A DNA stretch of 64,000 bases from Akkermansia muciniphila (lineage in GTDB: Bacteria; Verrucomicrobiota; Verrucomicrobiia; Opitutales; Opitutaceae), in the NCBI GenBank assembly GCA_945888375.1, contig CAMCZZ010000009.1:1-64000 (forward strand), in the 5' to 3' direction. The number at the start of each line of letters is the position of its first letter. The stretch's first letter is position 1. Below are positions 27,001 through 38,431 of the stretch, piece after piece. The notes beneath the pieces are model-generated. The model was not told where the DNA came from, ran no database searches, and was given only the letters and a program-made list of their open reading frames with translations. Made by a program: the position numbers and the translations under genes.

Positions 27001-28742
27001 GTGCGAAAGCGAGCGCGCATCGCGCGGTTGCCCTCGATCACGCGCACGCGGCGCCCTTTGAGCGCCGGTTCCAGCGCCATTCGCGCGAGCGCACGCAGCC
27101 GGGCGGTGAACTCGAATGTCGTGCCCGGGCGGCCATCCGCTGTCACCAAGCGGATATCGCCGCCCATTAGCAGGACGAGCTGCCGGGAAATCGCCAAGCC
27201 GAGGCCGGTGCCCCCGTATTTGCGGGTGGTGGAGCTATCGAGCTGGTTAAAGGGCATGTAGAGCGCCTGCAGTCGCCCTGTAGGTATGCCGATGCCGGAG
27301 TCGCTTACTTCAAAACGGAGGAGCTCATCACGGTCGCCCTCGCGAGGAGCGCGCACCCGCAATACCACCTCGCCACGATCGGTGAACTTCACCGCATTAC
27401 CCACCAAGTTAACCAAAATCTGCTTGAGCCGGCCAACGTCACCCAGCACCCGGGCCGGCACCATCGGTTCCACCACCAACACAAGCTCGATGCCCTTCTC
27501 CTCAGCTCGCAAAGCCAGCACATCGAAGGTCTCCTCCAACAACTGGCGCAAATCAAAGTCGTTCATGGCCAGCTCCACCCGGCCGGCCTCGATCTTGGAA
27601 AAATCTAGGATGTCGTCGATCAACTGGAGCAGGGACGCTCCGCTGGCCCGGACGACTTCGGCGTAGCTGCGCTGCTTATCAGTCAGCGGCGAATCAAGCA
27701 GGAGATATGTCATCCCGATCACGCCGTTCATGGGCGTGCGGATCTCATGGCTCATGGTGGCGAGGAATACGCTCTTGGCCCGGCTCGCCGCCTCGGCCTG
27801 CTCGACGAGTTCACTCTGGCGGCGGATGGCCGCCTCTAGGCTGAGATTACTCGCCTCCGCCTCGTGCTTCGAACGCAGCAGCTCCTCTTCCACCCATTTG
27901 CGCGAGGTCACTTCGCGCGAGATCGCCACATACCGGCGCGGCCCGCCGGCGGTATTGACCGCCCTGGCCACGGAGAGCTCGAACCAGCGCGTGACTCCCT
28001 TCAAAACCAGTTGATACAGCCGCAATTCAGAACGGCCGTTTTCCTCCGCTTCCTCGATGGCCGATTCAACCAACCCGGCGATCGCAGCCGGCAATTTCTC
28101 CCGGATGGTGGAGCCGATTAACTCCGCGGCAGGGCAAATGAGATCGTCCTGGTTGTGCGCATGGATGGAGAGGTAGCGCCCGTGCTCATCGACTTCAAAA
28201 AGGATATCCGGCACCGCCTGCAAAATCGATTCCATGCGGTCGCTTGCGCGGCGCACCTCGTTGGCGTGGTCATGCGACTCGGTCACATCCATGATGTGCC
28301 CGTGCCAGATCACGGAGCCATCTGCTTCACGCTCGGGATTGGAGTGCCCGAACAACCAGCGGACGGTGCCATCCTCAAAGCGCACCCGATACTCCAAACG
28401 CAGGGCCGTGAGTTTGCGCCCGGAAGCCGCTACCGCAGCCTCCACCCGGGCACGATCTTCCGGATGCAGGATACTTGAGATGATAGAGGCATCTTTCCGC
28501 ACAGATTCGGGGCTGACCCGGTAGATGGTGCGGATACCCTCGCTGGCATAAGGAAAACTCACGCGGCCATCCGGCCGCATCCGATACTGGAAAATCATGC
28601 CCGGGATGAGATTGGCAATCTGGCTGGAAGCACCCCGAAGTGGCCCGGGCAGGAAAAAACCGTTGCCCGCGGAACGCAGCGCAAGTTTTTGCCACCACCG
28701 GTTTAGGACCGAGAACATGGCTCCATCCAGCCAAGACACCAT
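26904..28742 (-). CDS. hybrid sensor histidine kinase, PAS-PAS-HisKA-HATPase part
   Basis: Sensor kinase that autophosphorylates on His and signals to receiver domains. The 612-residue frame has two PAS domains (about residues 45-160 and 175-290), a linker helix, the phospho-acceptor box [14 protein letters not shown], then the HATPase domain with [20 protein letters not shown] and [10 protein letters not shown]. There is no obvious membrane helix, so sensing is probably cytoplasmic. After [17 protein letters not shown] the reading turns to Arg/Cys-rich nonsense while the true continuation lies in another frame (26215-27000). The stimulus is unknown. Confidence 0.88.
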   Translation of the reverse strand: MVSWLDGAMFSVLNRWWQKLALRSAGNGFFLPGPLRGASSQIANLIPGMIFQYRMRPDGRVSFPYASEGIRTIYRVSPESVRKDASIISSILHPEDRARVEAAVAASGRKLTALRLEYRVRFEDGTVRWLFGHSNPEREADGSVIWHGHIMDVTESHDHANEVRRASDRMESILQAVPDILFEVDEHGRYLSIHAHNQDDLICPAAELIGSTIREKLPAAIAGLVESAIEEAEENGRSELRLYQLVLKGVTRWFELSVARAVNTAGGPRRYVAISREVTSRKWVEEELLRSKHEAEASNLSLEAAIRRQSELVEQAEAASRAKSVFLATMSHEIRTPMNGVIGMTYLLLDSPLTDKQRSYAEVVRASGASLLQLIDDILDFSKIEAGRVELAMNDFDLRQLLEETFDVLALRAEEKGIELVLVVEPMVPARVLGDVGRLKQILVNLVGNAVKFTDRGEVVLRVRAPREGDRDELLRFEVSDSGIGIPTGRLQALYMPFNQLDSSTTRKYGGTGLGLAISRQLVLLMGGDIRLVTADGRPGTTFEFTARLRALARMALEPALKGRRVRVIEGNRAMRARFRTCCRRGVRSRAAGASRRACALIGLPKRRGKGS

Positions 28743-28889
28743 CAGTTTTCAAGGTTCTGCTGTTAGTTACTCAATAATACAGCCGGAATCCAGTCCCTAC
28801 CCCCCGTCGTGCCCGCCGCCTGTCATCGTTACCGGGTTGTCACGGCCACGACTCGGGGCACCATGCGCTACACTCTCCCCCTTCATACC

Positions 28890-30536
28890 ATGCGCATCGG
28901 CCTAGCCCAGCTCAACCCCACCGTCGGTGACCTGACGGGCAACCTGCGAAGACTCCTGGCAGCTTACCACGAACTCACGGCCGCCGGTGCCGAGTTCATC
29001 CTGACCCCGGAACTCGCCATATGTGGCTACCCCCCGCGTGACCTGCTCCTTCGCCCGCGTTTCCTACACGACGTGGAAAATGCCACCACCGAACTCGCCG
29101 CCGCCACCGGCGCCGTGCCGCTGCTCGTCGGCACCGTCCTGACCAACCCCTGGGCCACCGGCCGCCGCGCTTTCAATGCCGCCGCCTTCTGCCACCACGG
29201 CCGGGTGCAGCAAGTCGCCAAAAAATGCCTACTGCCGAGTTACGATGTGTTCGACGAGGACCGCTACTTTGAACCCGGTCACGCCCCCAGCATCATCGTG
29301 CACGCCGGCCTGCGCATTGGCGTGACCATCTGCGAGGACATATGGGCGAACGCCGCCCCAGGCGACTACCGGTTGCACGCGTCCGATCCCGTCGCTCGCC
29401 TGCGCGACGAGGGCATAGACCTGCTGGTAAATCTGTCCGCCAGCCCTTGGTATGCCGGTAAATCCACCCTGCGCGAAAACCTCGTGCGCGAGACCGCCCG
29501 CACCGTCGCCGCCCCGGTTGTTTACTGCAACGCAGTCGGCGGAAACGATGAACTGGTCTTCGACGGGCGCTCTCTCGTGACCAGCGCTTCCGGTGAAATC
29601 ACCGCCCGCCTCCCTGCTTTTACCGAGAACCTCCGGGTCATCGACGTTCCCTCCGAGCCCGTGGCGGCCAGCACTCTGACCGCCTCTCCGGCCGCCCCGC
29701 TCGCCGACCTCCACGCCGCGCTCGTGCTTGGTCTGCGCGACTACGCCGGAAAGAGCGGCTTCAGCCGCGCTCTCGTAGCCCTCTCCGGCGGCATCGATTC
29801 GGCGCTGGTCGCCGAACTGGCCGTCGCCGCCCTCGGCGCGGAAAATGTAATCGGCATCTCCTTGCCCTCCCGCATCTCCAGCGAACACTCGAAAGACGAC
29901 GCCCGCGCCCTGGCCGCGAACCTCGGCATACGCTTTGAAACCATCCCTATCGGCGCCGCCGTCGCCGCCACCGAGGCCTCCCTCGGCCCACTCTTCGCCG
30001 GCCGCGCACCCGATGTGACCGAGGAAAACCTCCAGGCCCGCGTCCGTGGCGTGCTCATGATGGCCCTTTCGAATAAATTCGGCGCCCTCCTTCTCACCAC
30101 GGGCAACAAGAGTGAGGTCGCCGTCGGCTATTGCACCCTCTACGGCGATATGTGCGGAGGTCTCGCGGTGATAAGCGACGTCTTTAAAACCGACGTTTAC
30201 GCCCTGTGTCGCTGGATCAACCGGGAGCGAGAGATCATCCCCCGCAATACGATCGAAAAGCCTCCCAGCGCCGAGCTACGCCCCGGGCAGGTTGATCAAG
30301 ACAGTCTGCCTCCTTACGATGTGCTCGATGCCCTCCTCGCCGGTTATATCGAAGAGGGGCTCGGCCGGTCCGAGTTAATCGCTCGCGGTTTCCCCGAAGC
30401 CTTGGTTCGCGAAATCTGCCGTAAGGTCGACCTGAACGAATATAAACGTAAACAAGCCGCTCCCGGCCTCAAGACCACTCCCCTCGCCTTCGGCGTCGGC
30501 CGCCGCATCCCCATCGTGCAAAAATATGTCGGCTGA
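28890..30536 (+). CDS. nadE: glutamine-dependent NAD+ synthase
   Basis: Final step of NAD synthesis: amidates deamido-NAD with ammonia released from glutamine. ATG at 28890 gives 548 residues starting [15 protein letters not shown]; upstream in-frame ATGs add unrelated sequence. The N-terminal nitrilase-type glutaminase has the Glu-Lys-Cys triad (Glu41, Lys112, Cys148). The C-terminal synthetase has the P-loop SGGIDS (about 299-304). It diverges from the hybrid kinase across a 147-bp spacer and precedes hemL. Confidence 0.96.
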   Translation: MRIGLAQLNPTVGDLTGNLRRLLAAYHELTAAGAEFILTPELAICGYPPRDLLLRPRFLHDVENATTELAAATGAVPLLVGTVLTNPWATGRRAFNAAAFCHHGRVQQVAKKCLLPSYDVFDEDRYFEPGHAPSIIVHAGLRIGVTICEDIWANAAPGDYRLHASDPVARLRDEGIDLLVNLSASPWYAGKSTLRENLVRETARTVAAPVVYCNAVGGNDELVFDGRSLVTSASGEITARLPAFTENLRVIDVPSEPVAASTLTASPAAPLADLHAALVLGLRDYAGKSGFSRALVALSGGIDSALVAELAVAALGAENVIGISLPSRISSEHSKDDARALAANLGIRFETIPIGAAVAATEASLGPLFAGRAPDVTEENLQARVRGVLMMALSNKFGALLLTTGNKSEVAVGYCTLYGDMCGGLAVISDVFKTDVYALCRWINREREIIPRNTIEKPPSAELRPGQVDQDSLPPYDVLDALLAGYIEEGLGRSELIARGFPEALVREICRKVDLNEYKRKQAAPGLKTTPLAFGVGRRIPIVQKYVG

Positions 30537-30640
30537 TGTTGGCGTCCATGGATTCCGTCGTCTGGTTCCGGTCATCTTTTTTCTCCCGGCTTCTTAACTT
30601 TAGCTGCCCTCTATCCGCAGGTTAAATCCCCATCCCTGAC

Positions 30641-31930
30641 ATGTCCAGTTCTGCACCCGTCTCCTCCGAGCTCTTCGCCCGCGCCCAGCGTCTGATTCCT
30701 GGCGGCGTGAACTCACCCGTCCGCGCGTTCCGCTCGGTCGGCGGCGCGCCCTTTTTCACCCGCTCCGCGCGCGGCGCCACCCTCACCACCGCCGACGGCC
30801 GCGAATTGATCGACTTTGTCTGCACCTGGGGACCAGCCATCCACGGACACAACCACCCCGCCATCAAAGCTGCCATCGCCGCCGCCCTTGAGGAAGGCAC
30901 CTCCTTCGGCACGCCCAATCCCCGCGAGGTCGAAATGGCCGAGTTGATCGTATCGTTCTTTCCCTCGATTCAAAAAGTCCGGATGTGCTCCAGCGGCACC
31001 GAAGCCACCATGTCGGCCATCCGCCTCGCGCGCGGTTTCACCGGAAGGGACAAGATTATCAAATTCGCCGGCTGCTACCACGGACACTCCGACGCCCTGC
31101 TCGTTTCGGCCGGCTCCGGCGCGCTTACCCACGGCCACCCCGATAGCGCGGGCGTGCCCGCCGCCTTCGCCCGCGAGACCGTGGTGCTGCCTTTCAACGA
31201 CCCTGTCGCCCTCGATGCCGCCTTTGCGGCCAATCCAGGCCAGATCGCCGCCGTGATCCTCGAACCCTACATCGGGAACGTCGGCTTCATCCCGGCCGCT
31301 CCGGGCTATCTGAAGCACGTTCGCGCCACCACCGCACGCGAGGGCGCCGTGCTGATTTTTGATGAAGTCATGACCGGCTTTCGTCTCGCCCGTGGCGGCG
31401 TGCAGGAGTTGGAAGGCATCGTCCCTGATCTCACCTGCCTCGGCAAAATCATCGGGGGCGGTCTGCCCGTCGGCGCCTTCGGTGGACGCGCCGAGATCAT
31501 GGATAAACTGGCTCCGCTCGGACCGGTTTACCAAGCCGGCACCCTTTCGGGCAACCCGCTCGCGCTGGCCGCCGGCATCGCCCAACTCCGCCTGCTCGAC
31601 GAATTGCAGCCCTACGCCCGACTCGACGCCCTTGGCCGCCAGCTCTGCGCCGCTGCGGCCAATGCCGCCCGCGTGAAGGGCCTACCTCTGCAAACCCCGC
31701 AAAAGGGCTCAATGTTCAGCCTGTTCTTCAACGAAAATCCGGTCGTGGACATGGCCACCGCACTGGCCTCGGATGCCAAGCTCTTCGGACGTTTTTTCCA
31801 CGCCTGCCTCGATGGCGGCGTCTACCTGCCGCCCAGCGCCTACGAAGCCTGGTTCCTCAGCACCGCCCACGAGGGCGACGCTATCGACCGCGCTTGCGAG
31901 GTGGTGGCGAAGGCTATTCATGCACTGTAA
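30641..31930 (+). CDS. hemL: glutamate-1-semialdehyde 2,1-aminomutase
   Basis: Makes 5-aminolevulinate for haem by the C5 pathway, using PLP. The 429-residue protein has the family length. Key residues: the PLP-phosphate site SSGTEA (118-123), Asp241 in FDEVMTGFR that contacts PLP, and the Schiff-base Lys269 in [13 protein letters not shown]. The N-terminal [19 protein letters not shown] is the family opening. It lies 105 bp after nadE; a copy of the dispersed family 2 repeat follows its stop. Confidence 0.96.
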   Translation: MSSSAPVSSELFARAQRLIPGGVNSPVRAFRSVGGAPFFTRSARGATLTTADGRELIDFVCTWGPAIHGHNHPAIKAAIAAALEEGTSFGTPNPREVEMAELIVSFFPSIQKVRMCSSGTEATMSAIRLARGFTGRDKIIKFAGCYHGHSDALLVSAGSGALTHGHPDSAGVPAAFARETVVLPFNDPVALDAAFAANPGQIAAVILEPYIGNVGFIPAAPGYLKHVRATTAREGAVLIFDEVMTGFRLARGGVQELEGIVPDLTCLGKIIGGGLPVGAFGGRAEIMDKLAPLGPVYQAGTLSGNPLALAAGIAQLRLLDELQPYARLDALGRQLCAAAANAARVKGLPLQTPQKGSMFSLFFNENPVVDMATALASDAKLFGRFFHACLDGGVYLPPSAYEAWFLSTAHEGDAIDRACEVVAKAIHAL

Positions 31931-32244
31931 CGGCATGGGCGAGTATAGTCCCTTGAATCTGATCTCATCAGGGGCCATGCAGTTGCCCGGGGTTCATCGA
32001 GGCTAACAGGCCGCGCCTTTCGGTGGGGCCCTCGCTCGAAAAACTCTTCGAGTATTGGTCGCCCTGAGGGCTCACCCTCTGCCTGCGGCGTAGGTCTGCG
32101 CCCTCTCCGCTTCGCTCCGTTCTTTACTCGTTCAACACCGAAATACGGTCGCCATTCCACCGCGCTGCTCCGCCGTTTAACTTCATGTTCCGGGCTCAGC
32201 CGACCTTGTTGGCGCCGCGTGCGGCTGGCGCTCGCTTTACCCGA
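31931..32244. other. gene-free convergent spacer
   Basis: Non-coding stretch between the converging hemL and solute-binding-protein genes. About 31981-32120 is a copy of dispersed repeat family 2, described separately. The remainder has no recognisable gene, terminator or RNA. Confidence 0.55.
31981..32120 (+). repeat. dispersed intergenic repeat family 2, copy 2
   Basis: Shares CAGTTGCC, CGAGGC, CTTTCGGTGGGGCC and CTCGAAA-ACTCT blocks with 3661-3800 in the same order, and TGCCTGCGGC and GGTCTGCGCC blocks with the minus-strand copy at 46661-46835. It is more diverged than the other two copies. Direct alignment is needed to set its exact ends. Confidence 0.55.
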
Positions 32245-33870
32245 TCAACGTCCCGCGCGCGCCAACTCGACAGCCTGCTGATACTGGGCACGGAAACGCC
32301 CGCCGAGCTCCCGGGCTAGGCGCAGTTCGGCCGCCTTGTCCTTGGCCCGCAAGGCCTGCTTGATCGACCCCGATGCGGTGGCGTAGTCCACCGCCGAAAT
32401 GTCACGCAAGGCCGCGCTCGCTTCTGGTGGACTGCCCGCAACCGCCACCTCCCGCCACGCGGCAACGAGTTCGGGATGAGCGTCGAGACACATGACGCGC
32501 ATGATAAACCGCAGCTCTGCAAACAGCCCCGCCGTCCACTCGGGCCGATAAACCAACGGCTCGGCAATGGCGTAAGGCGCCTCCAGCGGATCGCTCCGCA
32601 GCTCCGCCTCCCCTGTCTCGCCGTAGGCATCGCGCCGCACCGGCAGACGCCGCAGGGCGTAGCGCGACGGACCGCCAGCCGTCCCCGGTTTTTGATTCCA
32701 GAGCCGCTGCCCTTCCCTCGACATCACAAACTCGATAAAATCCCGCGCCGGTCCCGGGCTAGGCGCGCCCTTCAGCAAACCTATGGGGTCAACCGAAAAA
32801 ACCGTGCCGCCCGGCGGCGAGACATAGGCCACCCGATCACTGCCCGCCCGGCGCGCGAGCGCCTCGACCTGCTGACGACCGTAGAAATCGATACACATGC
32901 CCGCCGCGCAGTTCCCGGCGGCGACGTCGACCGGAACCTTTTGCGCACTGTCGGTGAAGTAGCGGGCATTGGCCGAAATGGCCTGCAATAACCGCAAGCC
33001 CTCCGCCCAGCCCTCTGCGACCGCAGCCGTCTCGGCCGCCCGCCGGGTCTCTTCATTCGCAAAACGCGCAGTCGCCACCCGGGAGCGGACAACCTCGTGA
33101 ATCTTCTCCTGGAGCACGTTTTCAAAGGCTTTGTTCATCGAGCCACTCTTGGTCGGATCCGCTAGGGCGATCTGACCGAGGTAGCGTGGATCACGCAGAT
33201 CGGCCCAGCGCACCGGAGCAGGCAAGCCGAGGCGCGCGAGCGCGTCGCGATTGTAAACAATGCCAAACGAACTGAGCACCGTGCCGGTCCAGCGCCCCTG
33301 CGAATCCCGGAAATCGTCGCCAGCGTGCTTGAGCGGAACCACCGCCTCATCCATCCAGTCCGGCTTGGCCTCATCCTCGCGATAAAGCGGAACCAGTCGT
33401 CCCGCCCTGGCCTGCGATATAAAATCATAGGCGCCCCCGCCAAAAAATACGTCGATACCGCAACCGGAGGGAGATTCGAGGAAGGCCGCGCGGGCCGCCT
33501 TGGCCTCCTCCGGCGCATCCTTGGCCAAGCGGCCGTCGGCAAAAGCCGTCTGCACCGTCGCGCTCCACGGCCGGACCAGTTGACGGGTCCAATAGTTCTG
33601 GAAGGAGGCGACGTATTCGCCTTCCAAATAACGCGTGATCTCGCTCGTGCCGCCGATCAGGCGCCAATCCAGCGCGACCGAGCGGCCGGTGCGGCGGTGG
33701 TAGGCTTCACGAAAGGCGTTTTCGAACTCGAAGCGTATGGCCTCGTTGTGCGGGGAAATGATGACGACGGTATCGTCAGCCCGGCCGGCGAACTCCGCCT
33801 TGGGGCGCAACGCGAAGGGCAAGGCCAGGACAAAGGCCAGCAAGAGGAGGAGACCGGTGTTCTTGCTCAT
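32245..33870 (-). CDS. ABC transporter extracellular solute-binding protein
   Basis: Periplasmic binding protein delivering a ligand to an ABC importer. The 541-residue product has a signal segment (LLLLLAFVLALPFAL) and then the two-lobe fold of the iron/thiamine/polyamine-type cluster, including VVIISPHNEAIRFEFENAF, FFGGGAYDF and FGIVYNRDALARLGLPAPV. It is longer than usual, because about 150 residues follow the standard fold. It lies 27 bp after the ATPase gene on the same strand. Ligand unknown; a ferric-ion or similar substrate is possible by family. Confidence 0.85.
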   Translation of the reverse strand: MSKNTGLLLLLAFVLALPFALRPKAEFAGRADDTVVIISPHNEAIRFEFENAFREAYHRRTGRSVALDWRLIGGTSEITRYLEGEYVASFQNYWTRQLVRPWSATVQTAFADGRLAKDAPEEAKAARAAFLESPSGCGIDVFFGGGAYDFISQARAGRLVPLYREDEAKPDWMDEAVVPLKHAGDDFRDSQGRWTGTVLSSFGIVYNRDALARLGLPAPVRWADLRDPRYLGQIALADPTKSGSMNKAFENVLQEKIHEVVRSRVATARFANEETRRAAETAAVAEGWAEGLRLLQAISANARYFTDSAQKVPVDVAAGNCAAGMCIDFYGRQQVEALARRAGSDRVAYVSPPGGTVFSVDPIGLLKGAPSPGPARDFIEFVMSREGQRLWNQKPGTAGGPSRYALRRLPVRRDAYGETGEAELRSDPLEAPYAIAEPLVYRPEWTAGLFAELRFIMRVMCLDAHPELVAAWREVAVAGSPPEASAALRDISAVDYATASGSIKQALRAKDKAAELRLARELGGRFRAQYQQAVELARAGR

Positions 33871-33897
33871 CTCGGGCGAGGGGTGGCGCGGGACAGC

Positions 33898-34980
33898 TCA
33901 GCGTTCCAACACCACTACGTCACGCGCCGCAACCACCGCGTGCAGATCACTGCTGGAAGCCGTCGAAATTTCACGAGGGTTCAACTCATAGACCTTTAGC
34001 GAACGCGCAGCGCCACCAACCGTGGTCAGGAATGCGTATTGGGCGACCTCTCCCAGGTAGATCGCCTCGCCGATACGCCCGCGCACGCTGTTCACCGCAT
34101 CACCTTGCTCGCGCAGGGTCCAGCACTCGGGCCGGATCGACACCGCCACGGCCGCGCCCGCCGCCGGGTTGGAGGCGGCATCACCCAGCACCCCGACAAA
34201 GCGCCCGATCGGGGTATCTACCTCCGCCTCGCGACCGCGCCGGGCAACAAGCACTCCCTCAATAAAATCCGTCTCACCGATAAAATGCGCGACCGTCTTG
34301 CAAACCGGGCGGCCGTAAACCTCGCGCGGCGAACCGACTTGGAGGATGTGGCCGCCGTCGAGGATGGCCATGCGGTCGGCGATGGAGAGCGCCTCCTTTT
34401 GGTCATGCGTCACATAGACAGTCGTCAGTTTGAACTCCTTGCACACCCGGCGGATCTCGGTGCGCATTTCCAGCCGGAGTTTGGCGTCGAGATTGCTCAA
34501 CGGTTCGTCGAGCAAGAGGCAGCGCGGGCGGATGACCAGGGCCCGTGCCAGCGCCACGCGTTGCTGCTGGCCGCCGGAGAGTTGATTGGGTTTGCGCTCG
34601 GCGTATGTCTCCATGCGCACTGAGGCGAGCGCCTCGCGCACCCGCTGCGCGATCTCGGCTTTGGCCACCTTGCGCTCCACCAGACCGAAAGCGACGTTCT
34701 CCGCCACGGTCAGGTGGGGCCAGAGCGCGTAACTCTGGAACATCATCCCGGTATTGCGCTTATGAGGCTCCAGTCGCGTCACATCCTCGTCGCCAAAACG
34801 GATCGAGCCGGCCTCGGGGATATAAAACCCCGCAATGCTCCTGAGCAGGGTGGTTTTGCCGCAACCACTGGGGCCTAGAAGAAAAAACAACTCCCCCGCC
34901 TCGATGACGAGATCGAGGCCATGCAGCGCGGTCGTGGAGCCGAAACGTTTGGTCAGCTGCGAAATCTGGATCGAAATCAT
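33898..34980 (-). CDS. ABC transporter ATPase, PotA/FbpC type
   Basis: Energises an importer. The 360-residue protein has Walker [10 protein letters not shown] (about 36-44), Q-loop in [12 protein letters not shown], signature LSGGQQQR, Walker B CLLLDEP, the switch His in YVTHDQ, and a C-terminal TOBE domain from about residue 280, the layout of ferric-iron, polyamine and sugar ATPases. Its upstream neighbour hpt diverges and its downstream neighbour is the binding protein, so no permease gene is adjacent on either side. Confidence 0.9.
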   Translation of the reverse strand: MISIQISQLTKRFGSTTALHGLDLVIEAGELFFLLGPSGCGKTTLLRSIAGFYIPEAGSIRFGDEDVTRLEPHKRNTGMMFQSYALWPHLTVAENVAFGLVERKVAKAEIAQRVREALASVRMETYAERKPNQLSGGQQQRVALARALVIRPRCLLLDEPLSNLDAKLRLEMRTEIRRVCKEFKLTTVYVTHDQKEALSIADRMAILDGGHILQVGSPREVYGRPVCKTVAHFIGETDFIEGVLVARRGREAEVDTPIGRFVGVLGDAASNPAAGAAVAVSIRPECWTLREQGDAVNSVRGRIGEAIYLGEVAQYAFLTTVGGAARSLKVYELNPREISTASSSDLHAVVAARDVVVLER

Positions 34981-35141
34981 GCGGAGGGAGCGGCTTGGGC
35001 CTTCAGCAAGCGCTTCACCGTTGCTGAGTCAAAGCGTTTGCTGGAGGAACACCGTCCGTAGCGAGGACGTCACGCCACCGTCACCACGCCGGGCCTTGCC
35101 CCGGACCCGCGCGCCCCTCAACTTGCCGGGACTCCCGCACC

Positions 35142-35726
35142 ATGCCGCCCTCCATCGCGAAATCCGTCCCGTCCAATCATGCCGCGCTCGAGTCGGTCCT
35201 CGTCTCCGAGGCCGACATCAAAAAGCGCCTTAAAAAACTCGGGGCCGAGATCATGGAGCTCTATGGCGAGGAAGAGATCACGGTCATCGCGGTGATTAAT
35301 GGCGCCATTCTCTTCACCGCCGACCTGCTCCGTCACATCGACAACCCCATCCGTCTGGATTGCATCCGTATCTCCAGCTACCGAAACGAGACGCGGTCCA
35401 CCGATAAACCCCAAGTGCTGGGCAACCTCTCCCTCGATCTTTCGAACCGCCACGTGCTCCTGATCGATGACATTCTCGACACCGGTAAAACCCTTTCGCT
35501 CATCGTCTCGATGATCCAAAAGCTCCACCCCGCCAGCGTGCGCACATGTGTGCTGCTGGACAAACGCGGCCGTCGCGAGGTCGAGTTCGAGGCCGACTTC
35601 GTGGGCTTCCAAATCCCGGACAAATTTGTCGTCGGCTACGGCCTAGATTTCGCCGAACGCTACCGCAACCTGCCCTGCATCGGCGTGCTCAAACCCCATC
35701 TCCAAAACCCACCCGAGTGGGCCTGA
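35142..35726 (+). CDS. hpt: hypoxanthine phosphoribosyltransferase
   Basis: Salvages hypoxanthine/guanine to nucleotides using PRPP. The 194-residue protein has the PRPP-binding loop [14 protein letters not shown], an early substrate loop ([13 protein letters not shown]), and a C-terminal Asp/Tyr-rich stretch ([19 protein letters not shown]) that is diagnostic of HPRT. It stands alone, diverging from the ABC ATPase gene; downstream there is a 350-bp gene-free stretch. Confidence 0.95.
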   Translation: MPPSIAKSVPSNHAALESVLVSEADIKKRLKKLGAEIMELYGEEEITVIAVINGAILFTADLLRHIDNPIRLDCIRISSYRNETRSTDKPQVLGNLSLDLSNRHVLLIDDILDTGKTLSLIVSMIQKLHPASVRTCVLLDKRGRREVEFEADFVGFQIPDKFVVGYGLDFAERYRNLPCIGVLKPHLQNPPEWA

Positions 35727-36076
35727 GGCAGGCTCTGGCCGTGGTGGAGGCGGCCGGTCCGACCGCTCCCGGCTGCCGGCTTCTCGATCGCTGCCGGCGT
35801 TCATCACGCTTATTCAGATGGACACGGCCTGCTCGGATCTACCCCTTAAACTCGGCCACCGCGCTATTCGTGGATCGTCTGGAGCATTCTGTAGGCCGGC
35901 AGTTCGGAGCGTCACCCGCTGGCCAGCACAACTTCCAAGTGCAGGCCGGGGATTCGGCCCCGACCTGAAGGCTTTTCTACTTACACGACACGCAGCCGGG
36001 ATGATCGCGGTATCCCGGATCAAAATCCGTGTTGAAATTCTGCAAACCAACCTTCGAGTGTCACGGGCCGTGAAGA
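35727..36076. other. gene-free convergent spacer
   Basis: Non-coding stretch between converging hpt and glgB. About 35861-36040 is a copy of dispersed repeat family 1. Inside it is a hairpin with 7-bp arms CCGGGAT (35996-36002) and ATCCCGG (36012-36018), without a T-run. No gene or RNA is recognised. Confidence 0.55.
35861..36040 (+). repeat. dispersed intergenic repeat family 1, copy 1
   Basis: Aligns by eye with the minus strand of 61441-61573. Shared blocks in order are CGTCT, CTGT-GGCCG-CAG, GCGTCAC-CG, CCAGCAC and GTGCAGG-CGGGG, over more than 90 bp. Copy 1 keeps an open frame reading VGRQ and FQVQAG; copy 2 has a 2-bp gap that breaks it, so it may be a gene relic or mobile-element remnant. 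Confidence 0.55.
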
Positions 36077-38305
<2,229 letters not shown>

Positions 38306-38431
38306 GGCGGGCGGGACGGGGCTTGGAGGTTTGCGACTAAGAAGCAAGGAGACCGTAGCCGCTGCCGTGCCCGGCGCGAGAGCGGAAGCGGGCGGCGGGG
38401 AAATTCGCGCCCGCCACCGCCCGGGTTGGGA

